Below are positions 33,006-44,558 of a DNA stretch of 64,000 nt, in pieces. The stretch spans positions 87,183,852 to 87,247,851 of the forward strand of contig CM036162.1 of the NCBI GenBank assembly GCA_020631735.1, given 5' to 3'. The notes beneath the pieces are model-generated. The model searched no databases, was not told where the DNA came from, and saw only the letters and a program-made list of their open reading frames with translations. Positions within the stretch are counted from its first letter, which is position 1. Every line of letters begins with the position of its first letter. This DNA comes from Saccharum officinarum. Lineage: Eukaryota > Streptophyta > Magnoliopsida > Poales > Poaceae. Position numbers and translations under genes: made by a program.

Positions 33006-33850
33006 AAGTGGTGCTTGAGTACCCATCTAATGCCTAATGGTATATCAAAGCATTGTGGGCCTAGCTCGCAGCGCACCATTAATTCTAACATGTTCTCTCC
33101 TATGAGTAGATCTTCGACCATAGAATCATATCTAAGGAATAGTCCTAGAGTCTAATTGGAACTACTCTGACACACACTGCTGTGTCCTTCGAGTGACTCG
33201 GCTTGTGGCTGACTAGTGGCGTGCGACAATGTGCCCTTCACTATGTATATGCCAAGCCAATTGTGAATCCATTTGCGGACCACTAGTAAATCTAAGGGAT
33301 AACACATGGGGCACATATTTCTACTGGTTCAGACAAAGGGCGCCCTACTATCCATGCAAGTGGAGAGGTTGGTTGCTTGTGCATCATATATAGGGTTGCA
33401 AGCACATTGATCTATTGTATTCGTGTCTATTGCATTCGTTATGGGTTCTGTCTGGTGTAGTGATTATGAGATCCTTAACCCTCCTTATATAGTCCTGGGG
33501 TAAGACTACCGATAAAGTCATAGACAAATCAGTTTATAGATTGCTTTCCTAGTCAATTACAACAAATAGAGTCAATTTCTATTTATATTTTGTTTGTCTC
33601 TTTTTTGCAAAGTTGATGAGGAACCCCTGAATTTGGAGTGGTCCTTAGCCGGTCTTGTCCATGTCGTTCCGCTAAGTATAGGCGAAGAACTCCTGGATTG
33701 GAGTCATCCTTAGTCGGTTGGTCTAGCTCACGCCCTCCTAGGGGGCGGTTTTAGCCTTGGTGAGGGTACCTGTGGTTTTGTAGTCGACAGATACATGGTC
33801 TGGTTAGACATTACGTCGTCACTTATGCTATTGAACTAATAGTTAAACTA
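33006..33850 (-). repeat. Degraded gypsy-like LTR remnant
   Basis: The minus strand has a TATA-like ACTATATAAGGAGGG (about 33496-33482), followed by sequence of the kind seen after the start site in grass gypsy LTRs. Two similar phrases, 'aggaacccctgaatttggagtggtccttagccgg' and 'gaagaactcctggattggagtcatccttagtcgg', recur at about 33619 and 33686. Boundaries are not definable. Confidence 0.35.
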
Positions 33851-34854
33851 AATCGTTCGGGTGGAAAAGAATTGAAACTAAGTAATGTTGCCTTTTCTTT
33901 TCATTTGGGGCGCTTGTATATTTCAAATGTGAATATGTTGGTCATTCTCTTACCTCAAGTGCTATCTTTTTTCCTAGTTTTTTTAAACTCTCAAACTAAA
34001 CTTTGTTTTTATTGTATTTTGACATCAGAAGACAATTTGAAGCGTAGTGTTTAATCTCGTTTTATTCCACGATGAAGATTTAATCGTTTAGTCAATGCTA
34101 AGATGCTATTTTCTATATCTATTTTTAAGCTCTCATATATAACCATTTTTCATTTTTTCTACTAGATTTGGCATAAAATAATTTAATTGTAATACTGATT
34201 CTTTTTTTAATATAATTTAAAACTTCTTAAATGCATGAAGGTGGAACAATCATAATTTGCTTCATTTCCTCTAACAATAGCATTGATAGTGTACATAAAC
34301 ATGTTAGGCATGTTTTTGTATTAATTAAATTTTATGTAATAGCAATGACATGTAAGCCCGTGTAAGTACATAAACTTATATGAGGGTATCTTTGGCTTAA
34401 ATTTTGTGTAATGGTAGTGGTGCTAATAATTTATCCACATGTATAGGGATACTTTATTTTTTTCTCTTATTAATATATTAATTTGTAGGCTTTGAGAATT
34501 AACGTGAATGCCAAATACTAAAATAATAATAGATGCATGACTCAAAATATATATAAAAAAATAAGTCACTGAAATAGCGCCACTTTTTTTTCCTGACAAG
34601 GCTGGTGTTTCTGGAAGACAGGAACCCTCAACTCAACATCTCAATTTCTTTTAAAAAGGTTTGGCGTAATTTGTTGTGTAGCTAGGAACCCCTAATAACA
34701 AAATTTAAAACGCACTTCAAGCTAGTAGCGCACAAGATTGTGATATTGCAACCTGCACATCGGCAGGCGACCGGGATCGGTGTGACACGTTTCTCGGCTA
34801 CATGGGACCTCCTCTCTACTGTTAGAAAAACAAATATTCTACTAGTAGTAGTAG
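33851..34854. other. AT-rich intergenic DNA
   Basis: No gene or element ends are recognisable. A 60-codon frame at 33872-34054 has no protein-like features that I recognise and is probably chance. The region is the left flank of a MITE cluster. Confidence 0.4.
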
Positions 34855-35086
34855 GGCTGTGTTCAGTTCCGAAATATTTAGAGAAAATATTCCTGTAGCA
34901 CTTTCGTTGTTATTTGATAAAATTTATCCAACCATGAATTAATTAGACTTAAAAGATTCATCTCGACATTTACAGACAAACTGTACAATTAGTTATTTTT
35001 TTACCTACATTTAATATTCCATGCATGGGTCTAAAGATTCGATGTGACGGGTGACAGAGGAAATATTTTGGGAAGTGAACGGGGCC
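34855..35086. mobile_element. Tourist-like MITE (left of an adjacent pair)
   Basis: Ends are GGCTGTGTTCAGTTCC and ggaagtgaacggggcc. The left flank is TAG. On the right, TA is followed immediately by the next MITE, whose own insertion appears to have split the right-hand TAG/CTA site. 232 bp, non-coding. Confidence 0.75.
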
Positions 35087-35088
35087 TA

Positions 35089-35352
35089 GGCCTTGTTTAG
35101 TTCCCTAATTCTCTCCAAATTCCACTATGCAAAAAAAAAAGATTCTCCGTCACATCAAAATGTCGGTAAATGCATGTAGTACTAAATGTTGATGAAATCA
35201 AAAACTAATTGTACAATTTTGTTGTACTTTGCGAGACGAACATTTTAAGCCTAGTTAGTCAAAATTTAGATAATTTTTACCAAATACAAACGAAATGCTA
35301 CAGGAATTCTGATACAGTGTTTTCCTCCCTATTCTGTGAACTAAACTAGGCC
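35089..35352. mobile_element. Tourist-like MITE inserted at the edge of the preceding one
   Basis: Ends are GGCCTTGTTTAGTTCCC and gtgaactaaactaggcc, flanked by CTA (35086-35088, 35353-35355). The left CTA includes the last base of the neighbouring MITE, so this element landed second. 264 bp, non-coding. Confidence 0.82.
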
Positions 35353-35499
35353 CTAGATAAAACAAACAAATCAACTGGAACTGGTTGACGTGAGTGGGAA
35401 GCTGAGCATTCGCACGAGATGACACATCGAGGGAGTTGGGTGCGCATCGACGATGTCAGCGAATCAATATGCCGCATTGCTCTATGAAATGTTTGTTTA

Positions 35500-36006
35500 G
35501 CCCTTGTTTAGGCTGTGTTCACTTTCCATGCGAACCCAAAATATTTTCTCTTTCACCCATCACATTAAATATTTAGACACATGCATGAAGTATTAAATGT
35601 AGGTAAAAAAATAATTAATTGCACAGTTTATCTGTAAATGTCGAGATGAATCTTTTAAGCCTAGTTACTTCATGATTAGATAATATTTATCAAATAACAA
35701 CGAAACGTGCTACATGAACTTTTCACCTACTTTTCACCAACTAAACACACCTTAGTTCACCGATTCGGTGATGAAATCACTGTGCCGAATCACTGTAGCA
35801 CTTTTGTTTTTATTTGGTAATAATTGTCCAAACATTGATTAATTAGGATCAAAATGTTCATCTCGCAAAGTACAATAAAACTGTGCAATTAGTTTTTGAT
35901 TTCATCTACATTTAGTACTCCATGTATGTGCCGACATTTTGATGTGATGGGGAATCTTCTTTTTTATAGTGGAATTTGGGGTGAATTTGGGGAACTAAAC
36001 AAGGCC
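35500..36006. mobile_element. Outer Tourist-like MITE, interrupted by another
   Basis: The left end gcccttgtttag (35500) and right end ggggaactaaacaaggcc (36006) are inverted repeats, flanked by TTA (35497-35499, 36007-36009). A second MITE occupies 35511-35751. Removing it and one TTA restores a continuous terminus (ttgtttag joined to ttcaccgattcgg). This documents two successive insertions. Confidence 0.82.
35511..35751. mobile_element. Inner Tourist-like MITE nested in another MITE
   Basis: It starts GGCTGTGTTCACTTTCC and ends ctaaacacacc, with TTA duplicated on both sides (35508-35510, 35752-35754). The interior has the related phrases aattgcacagtttatctgtaaatg and gatgaatcttttaagcctag. 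Non-coding, 241 bp. Confidence 0.8.
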
Positions 36007-36009
36007 TTA

Positions 36010-36276
36010 GATCCCAAATTCTCCCCCAAATTCCACTATGCAAAAAGAAGATTCTCCATCACATCAAAATGTCGGCAAATGCATGGAGTACTAAATGTAG
36101 ATGAAATCAAAAACTAATTGCACAGTTTTGTTGTACTTTACGAGACGAACATTTTGAGTCTAATTAATCAATTTTTGGACAAGTTTTTGCACTAAAAAAT
36201 AAAAGTTGCTACAGTATTCCGACAGGAACATTTTAGCAACAGTTGCCGAATCCGGCCCTGGGGATCTAAACACGGG
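36010..36276. mobile_element. MITE copy in inverted orientation to its neighbour
   Basis: Starting gatcccaaattctcccc and ending near ggggatctaaacacgg, it repeats, in opposite orientation, the interior of the outer MITE on its left (aatgtcgg..aaatgcatggagtac; gttgtactttacgagacg). The terminal bases are decayed, and the only TTA found is shared with the left neighbour. Confidence 0.6.
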
Positions 36277-36849
36277 GTGACATATTAATCAACACAAGGT
36301 TTACCGGGTCTCCGGAGATAACAGAGCCGTACCGGGCTACCACTTGGGCACTTGATCATCCAGCAGCTCAGCTGATGGAACAGGCTTCACTTAGTATTGG
36401 CAATAGAAGAGAAACACCTTCAGATAATCATGCTTGGTTGATGACAGGTTGAGCAGGTGTGTACACGAGGATTGGCGAAGGGAATACTAGTTTGCTCGTC
36501 AGTTATTGAAAAAAGTCTAAATAACCCCCTGAACTATGGACCCTGGAACACATAACCCACTGAACTATCAAACGGTCTAATTTACCCTCTAAACTATCTA
36601 AAACCGTCTATTTTACCATCTGGACGGTTTTCGACGGCGGCTTTGCTACAGTAACAGTGGTTTGCTACAGTAAGAGCGGTTTTGTCTTTTTTATTTATTT
36701 TCGCTGAATATTTGAAAAATCATAGTAAATCACAGAAAAATCATAAAATAGAAAATCTAATTTTGTTGGACTTCACATGAGTAGATCTACACAGTGAATA
36801 TATAATACGGTATGCTTTAGTACAAAGTTCCACCAAAAACGTACTATTC
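36277..36849. other. Non-coding repeat-like stretch
   Basis: This includes the phrase 'taaataaccccctgaactatgga...', often seen in dispersed plant repeats, and a similar 'cttgaactttgaaaccatacatc...ccactgaactttc' motif reappears near 37400. No ends or frames could be assigned. Confidence 0.35.
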
Positions 36850-37060
36850 CAAAAAAAGATTCCCCGTCACATCAAACTTGCGATACATGCATGGAGTACT
36901 AAATGTAGATGAAATCAAAAACTAATTGTACAGTTTGGTTGTACTTTACGAGACGAACGTTTTAAACCTAATTAGTCAATGGTTAAACACTATTTGCCAA
37001 ATAAAACCAAAACGTGCTGCAGTACTTTTTCACCCTTTTCAGGCGAACTCAACACACCCG
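36850..37060. mobile_element. Truncated Tourist-like MITE
   Basis: Family phrases are present (gattccccgtcacatcaaacttg, catgcatggagtactaaatgtag, gtacagtttggttgtactttacgagacg, cctaattagtcaatgg), but neither terminus is complete. It lies in the minus orientation relative to the copy at 27806. Confidence 0.55.
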
Positions 37061-37907
37061 CAGTTGTTCGGACATCGAAGCTTTCTACGAGTAGGCTCTA
37101 CGGTAACATTCTAGATAAAACCACTTTCCCAGTGGATTGTCGTTTCTGCTTTGGTAGTAATTTGCATCACAGTATTTAGAACTTTCGTTATTTCCGTCAA
37201 GAGAAATCAAACCAATTGCGTCCGTGTTGGATTGAATATATATCGGCGGATCATAATGCTCATCTGATGGTTGATGGGCTCAGGGCACCAGTTGGGCTTG
37301 GGCTACCTTTGGGCTGCTGATTTAGCTTCGGCCTAATTCTGGACAGAAAAATAAAGTCTACTTTTTACCTTCTTATAAACCAATCGGTAATCTGAATTTT
37401 CTTCTTGAACTTTGAAACCATACATCACATCCACTGAACTTTCAAAACCGTTCAAACTACATCTCTGTCTTGATTTGAGGTGGTTTTGTCCCTTTTAATA
37501 TTTAAAATTTTGAATAAATACAACCTCCATCCACAAAATAATACAATTTTAGATGCATTCTTGGTTAAATTATCTAATGTTTAACCAAATATATAGATAA
37601 AAATATTAATGTCTATGGCGCTAAATAAGTATACTATGAACATGACAAATCTAATCATACCTATTTGATTATAAACATTGATGTTTTTAATATATATTAA
37701 GTCAAACTTAAGAAACTATAACATGGTACTGTGACAAAATATTGGTTTTGTGGAAAGTTTACAAAACACGTTTAGACATCAGTTAAAATGATTAGGGTAT
37801 TTTCTTAATTTTTTGGATATATTTGCTATTTTCCTAGAGCACATTAACATTATTGAATACTATAATTTCACTCTAGAATTAAAGTATTTGATGTAAACAG
37901 ATCCTAT
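37061..37907. other. Non-coding stretch left of the CACTA terminus
   Basis: Contains a Stowaway-like fragment (acctccatccacaaaataatacaattttagatgcat, near 37525) without a matching right end. No gene was recognised. Confidence 0.4.
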
Positions 37908-38210
37908 CACTACTACAGATTGATATGTCGCTGTCGCCATTTTCATTGCCATAGCGATAGAAGCGACGGTGTTATACTTCCACCGCCGGTTGGACCGATA
38001 ACGAGGCCTCCTAAGGAAGGAAACTGGCAGTTAAAACTTCTACCACCCACGGGTTAACAATAGATGTGCCAGTGGTATTTTCTCCGTTGTATGAAAAGCC
38101 GAGCCGACTGGGATAGGCATTATGGTTGCCGGCCATACACGACTATTAGGTGTACCGGCAGTAGTAAATTCAGTGTGAGTTATTTTCCCATTTCCCAACT
38201 ACCCACAACT
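37908..38210. mobile_element. CACTA-type transposon terminus
   Basis: It starts CACTACTACAGA, the terminus that gives CACTA (En/Spm) elements their name. It is followed by sub-terminal sequence with caccgccggttgg and related gcc/ggc motifs typical of grass CACTA ends. The second copia element inserted at 38210. I did not find the opposite terminus (TCTGTAGTAGTG-like) downstream, so the extent is unknown; 48799 onward may be interior CACTA sequence. Confidence 0.55.
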
Positions 38211-40191
38211 GAAAGGTCTTGATGGCTAGAGAGGGGGTGAATAGCTTTTTAAAATTTTCTACAAAGACAAGCTAAACAAGTTTATCAATATAACAAGTAG
38301 CGAGATGCAAGTTTTGCTTAGCCTACGGGGTGTTTGCAAGCCACCTATCCAATTCATAATTCTAGTATTTGCACTCAACTGCACAAGTCAAACCGCACAA
38401 CTTAACTACAACTAAAGCTAGCTAGCTACACAAGCTAAGAGTAACACTAACAAGCTAGCAAGGTAACTAAGAAATTAATGCAAGAGAGTTAGGAGGGTAT
38501 CACCGAGGGGCGAAGTATTGAGTCAACCAATCAATATGATCAACAACGAATACCAAGATAACCGAACACCGGGATCAATCAATCACAATATGAAAGTGAT
38601 GATACGAAGATTTATCCCGAGGTTCACGTGCTTGCCGGCTCGCTAGTCCCCGTTGTGTCCCTCTTCACCACGTGGTTCGGTGGCTAATCGGTCACACACC
38701 GAGCCTCTCAAAAGGCGCCACAAGAACCTACCAAATAGCAAAATGTTGCAATAACACGAGCAATATACTAACGTTGCCTTTGGCGCTTCGCCGAGGTAGG
38801 CACAAACCCCTCACAATCACTGGAGGTGGCCAAGAACAATCACCAACTCTTGCCAATGCCTCCAAGCTGCTCCAAGCCGTCTAGGTGGCGGCAACCACCA
38901 AGAGAAACAAGAATCCCGCAGCAAATCAACCACCAAGTGCCAACTAGATGCAATCTCGCAATGCAAATGCACTTGGATCACTCAATCTCACTTCGAATAT
39001 GCAAAGAAGCAAGAGAGATGAGTGGGAGGGGAGTTGCTTAGCTCAAAGTGCTCACAAGTATGTCAAATGATCGAGAGAGAGAGCCTTGAGCCGGCCAACG
39101 AGTATTTATAGACGTACCCCTTCGAATAGAGCCGTTAGAAACTTAAACAGCCGAAAATCGCGCTGACCGGACGCGCTAGTCCAACTGACCGGACGCGCCG
39201 GTCGCACAATGGCTAAGTCGCGAAGCACTGATCGGACGCACTGGTCCAACTGACCGGACGCGCCGGTCGCCCAACGGCTATCTGCGAAGCAACGACCGGA
39301 CGCGCTGGTCGCGCAGACCGGACGCGCTGGAAATGACCGGACGCGCTGGTCCCGTGAGTGACCGGACGCGTTGGTCGCCTGAGCAGCGCTCAACGAAACA
39401 GTGACAGGACGCGTTGAAGAAAATGACCGGACGCCACAGTGCCCGCGTCCGGTTAGAGTCCAGTAAGCTCCCTGTACGACCGGACGCGTCCGATCGTTAG
39501 TGACCGGACGCGCTGCGCGTCCGATCATCAAACTGAAAACCGCGCAGAGACTGAACACTAACCGGACGCGTCCGGTCATGCAAGGACCGCGTCCGGTTCA
39601 GCGTCCGGTCACCTCTGTGACCTCCGTTCGCCTCTGTTTCTTTTCCGGACTTCCGGCGTAGTGGAAAATAGTCGTTTCAACTCCTTGAAAACGCCTGAAT
39701 CCCGCCTCGTAAGCTCAGCGGGAGAGAGAGAGGATCCCAAACCCTCTCTACCGCTCAAACTCCACCGCCTTCGCAAACGTGCTAACACCACCAAGTGATC
39801 TTCGTCATGTGTGAGTGTGTTAGCATTTTCACAATCATTTTTCGAGGCGTTATTAGTTCTATCCAAATGCATATGATTATGAAATGCACACCTAGAGGCA
39901 CTTAGGAGTTCAATAGCCGCGTCATTCCCCTCTTTATAGTACGGCTATCTATCCTATAATATAACCACACCCACTAGGTGTCTTGGTTACTAAAACACAA
40001 CCCTTAAGTATATACCTTTGCCTTGATCACATAGGGTTACGCCCAAATCCAAGTGTGGCCATCATGATCACCATGTCCATCTTGCCACCAACCTTGGAAT
40101 GCACTAATCCTCATATGCTACATACAACTTAGGCATAGGATTAGTACTTAGGCATTATCACTAATTACCAACACCAAACATAGGACTTTCA
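38211..40191 (-). repeat. Second copia element, 3' LTR
   Basis: 1981 bp, TG...CA ends, with TATA box at 39103-39110 on the minus strand and a shorter, more diverged GACCGGACGCG array at about 39160-39615. The adjacent purine tract on the minus strand reads AAGGAGGAGAT (40202-40192). Confidence 0.9.
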
Positions 40192-41320
40192 ATCTCCTCC
40201 TTGTTGGTAATTGGTGACAACCCTTTCACAAAGATGTTATGATAAAATTTTGATTGAACCCATGTCACATTGTCCAAGTATATTACCATGTGTAAGAATT
40301 ATGGATATATGATCATGAATTCAAATTGATAGCAATGGCTCCCCCTACATGTATGCTATATGTTTGGATTTTGGAAGCATACATGTTAGATAGGAAAGAT
40401 TAGGAGCATTGTCTACCAATAGGTGCTAAGTGTTTTAGATTATAGACCTTTGAAGCGTGATACCATCGGAGTAGCGATAAACACCATCTTAGCACCTTGT
40501 GTAGTTAGATTCCACTTGGAAAAGCACAAACATAACTAGAAACCTCGTGAGATCAACATTATAAGCAAGGCTCTAGTACCACTTTGAAAAACATGAAGCA
40601 AGAAAAATCTAACTACTTCCTATTCATGCTAGTAACTCAATGCATCATTCAAATTAAACTAGCAAGTCACCACACAAGCAAGGTATCAGAGAAAAAGAAA
40701 TGCATAACTATGCATCATACATATGAAGTGCACATGTAAATGCAACATTCATGCTTAAGAGCTTGCTCCCCCTACTTGTGTGCTCAAAATTTTAGTTGAT
40801 CCCCTTCTTTTATCAATTCTCCCCCTTTGTGCTTCTTCCTCTTTGAGTTCTATCTTTGTGAACAACAATTTCTCCCCCTTTGGCACCAATTGACCACAAG
40901 GAGCAAACTTTAGATAGATTATCATGTTGAAATATGGGGTGAGGATCAAGTTTATGATTCAACCTAGATTGCTTACATAAATAAAATACTTCGGTTTGAT
41001 CCAAAGGCAAGCTTCTTCACACCTTCCTAGAAGGGTTATCATGCACCATGTTGAAGCAAATATTTAGACAAGTTTTCTAGATTAAACACTTAGGATCACA
41101 AGCTACTTAAACAAGTTATATGCTACCACTAGATCATACAAGTCATGGAAACAATAGTGGTACCATATAAACTTCAAATTCATTTGATTTTCATGAATGA
41201 GCCTAGAACATGTAAATTATGACTAGATGCACTAAACAAGTCCTTAGCATAGAGTGTATGACATGTCAACCAATTGTACCTTGGGGCTCGAAGGAGAGGC
41301 ATGTCATATCATGGGGTGCA

Positions 41321-44300
41321 TCAACTCATGTTGGAGAAGTCAAGTATGTTCAACTCATTCTTTAGCTTGTGAAATCTCTTCTCATCAAGTGGCTTGGTGA
41401 ATAGATCGACTAATTGATCTTCGGTGCCCACACTCTCAATAGCAATATCACCCTTTTGTTGATGATTTCTAATAAAGTGATGGCGAACATCAATATGCTT
41501 TGTTCTTTGATGTTGAACCGGATTGTTGGTTAGCTTCACGGCACTTTCATTATCACATAGCAATGGCACATTCTTGAAGTTGATTCCAAAATCTTTCAAT
41601 GTTGCCTTCATCCACAAGATTTGTGCACAACAACTACCCACGGCAATGTATTCGGCTTCGGCGGTAGATAATGCAATACTATTTTGCTTCTTGGATGACC
41701 ATGAGACAAGTGATCTTCCCAACAATTGACAAGTCCCGGAAGTGCTCTTTCTCTCCACTTTGTCATCGGCATAGTCAGAATCCGAATATCCAACTAGCTC
41801 AAAGCTTGCACCTTTAGGATACCATAATCCAACATCTTGTGTATGCTTTAAGTACCTCAATATTCTCTTTGTTGCCTTCAAATGACTTTCTCTTGGTGAG
41901 GCTTGAAATCTTGCACACATGCATACACTAAACATCACATCGGGCCTTGATGCCGTCACATAGAGTAGGCTACCAATCATTGATCTATATAGCTTTTGAT
42001 CCACCATGTTGCCATTCTTGTCACTATCCAAGCTTCCACTAGTGCTCATTGGAGTTGTAATGCCCTTTGCATCTTCCATGCCAAACTTCTTGAGCATATC
42101 TTTGATGTACTTGGTTTGACTCACAAATGTTCCTTTCTTCATTTGTTTGATTTGAAGTCCAAGAAAGAAACTAAGTTTACCAATCATTGACATTTCAAAT
42201 TCCTTTGCCATCATTTTCCCAAACTCATCACAATAATCTTGATTGGTTGAACCGAATATGATATCATCAACATATATTTGCAACACAAACAAGTCTTTCT
42301 CAATCTTCTTGTGAATAGAGTAGTATCAACTTTGCCCATGACAAATCCTTTGGATAGCAAGAAGTCCCTTAATCTTTCATACCATACTCTAGGTGCTTGC
42401 TTTAATCCATACAAAGCTTTTCTCAATTTGTAGACATGATTGGGTTTCTTGTCATCTTCAAAACCGAGAGGTTGCTCTACATACACCTCCTCTTGGATGT
42501 ACCTATTGAGAAATGCACTCTTCACATCCATTTGATATAGTTTGATATTGTGAGCACAAGCATAGGCAAGTAAGATCCTAATTGCTTCCAATCTTGCAAC
42601 CGGGGCATAAGTTTCACCAAAGTCAAGACCCTCTATTTGTGTGTAACCTTGAGCCACTAGTCTTGCTTTGTTCCTTACTACTATTCCATCTTGATCTTGC
42701 TTGTTGCGAAAGACCCATCTTGTTCTAATGATATTGTGATCCTTAGGCCTTTCAACTAGTTCCCATACTTCATTTCTCTTAAAGTTGTTGAGCTCTTCAT
42801 GCATTGCATTTATCCAATCTGGATCTCTCAATGCTCTATCAATGTCCTTGGGTTCTTCCATTGACACAAAAGAAGAGTAAGCACAAAAAGATGCCAATCT
42901 TGATCTAGTTTGAACTCCTCTTTGTGTGTCACCGATGATAGAATCCAATGGATGGTCTCTTGCAATGTTAGTTGGTTGAAGCACTTGGACTTGATTGCTT
43001 GGATGTTGATGTTGATCATGAGTTGGAGATGATGAACTAGCCACATGTTGATCTTGTTGCACTTGAGATGATGTACTAGCTTGATTTTGCATTAGAGAAC
43101 CACTAGCTTGTGTAATTGGACTTTGGAGCACTTGATCTTTGTTGTCATCCACATCAATCACTTGCTTTGGCCTAATATCACCAATATCCATTTCTTTCAT
43201 AGCATTGGTCAATTGAGTTCCTCTCACATCATTCAAGTTATCTTCCTCATCTTGTGAACCATTTGTTTCATCAAACTCAACATCATGCACTTCTTCAAGT
43301 AAACCACTAGATAGGTTCCATATTCTATAAGCTTTGCTAGAAGTTGAGTAACCAAGTAGGAATCCTTCATCACATTTCTTCTCAAACTTGCTCAATCTAG
43401 TGTCCTTCTTTAAGATGTAGCATTTGCAACCAAATACCTGAAAGTATGCAATGTTGGGCTTTCTTCCATTTAAGATCTCATATGGTGTCTTCTCTAGAAA
43501 CTTGTGGCAATAGAGAAGGTTGCTATAAAAGCAAGCCGTGTTGATTGCTTCGGTCCAAAATGAATGACTCACATTATACTCATTCAACATTGATCTAGCC
43601 ATATCAATTAAGGTTCTATTCTTCCTCTCAACTAGGCCATTAGATTGAGGTGTATACTTGGCCGAGAATTGATGTTTGATTCCAAGCTCATCACATAGCT
43701 CATCAACTCTTGTGTTTCTAAACTCACTTCCATTATCACTTCTTACTTTCTTGATTGTGGTCTCAAACTCATTTTGCACTCTCTTGATGAACTTCTTGAA
43801 TATGTCAAATACATCACTCTTGTCCACAAGAAAGAATACCCATGTATATCTAGTGAAATCATCCACAATCACAAAACCATACTTGTTGCCACCAATGCTT
43901 GTGTATGTAGTTGGTCCAAATAGATCTATGTGCAACAACTCAAATGCCTTGGAAGTACTCATAATGCTTTTTAATGGATGAGTGTTGCCTACTTGCTTTC
44001 CGGCTTGACATGCACTGCATAGCTTATCTTTCTCAAATGTGACATCCTTCAAGCCTCTAAGTCATGCTTCACTAACTTGTTCAATTGCTTCATGCCAACA
44101 TGACCAAGTGTTCTATGCCATAACCAACCCATACTTGATTTGGTGAGCAAGCATGTTGAAAGTTGAGTGTCACTAGCATTGAAATCAACCAAGTATAGAT
44201 TCTCATATCTAAAGCCTTTGAAGATCAAGTTAGAGCCATCAACACTAACTATCTCCACATCATCAACACCAAATATACACTTGAAACCAAGATCACACAA

Positions 44301-44516
44301 TTGAGCAACCGAGAGAAGATTGAAGTTCAACTTTTCAACTAAGAGCACATTGGAAATGCTATGATCATTTGATATTGCAATCCTTCCAAGAGCCTTCACA
44401 TTACCCTTGCTATTGTCACCAAATGTGATACTATCAATGCCACTATCATTTGATTTAAGAGAGTTGAACATTCTTGAATCACCGGTCATATGTTGAGAGC
44501 ACCCACTATCAAGCAC
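41321..44516 (-). pseudogene. Copia pol with complete domain order but two frameshifts
   Basis: In element order: the protease motif LDSGCSQHMTGDS (44516), GAG-pre-integrase, integrase ([20 protein letters not shown]), RT ([46 protein letters not shown] at 42274-42263) and RNase H ending at 41321. A 4-bp loss near 44055 (LVKHDL then premature stop) and a one-base loss in an A-run near 42305 (TTLFTR then out of frame) split it into three frames. It supplies the reference for what the composite element lacks. Frames inside it on the plus strand are shadows. Confidence 0.9.
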
Positions 44517-44558
44517 CCAATGCCTTCCTCCGGCCTTGTAATTTACCTACAAAACAAT

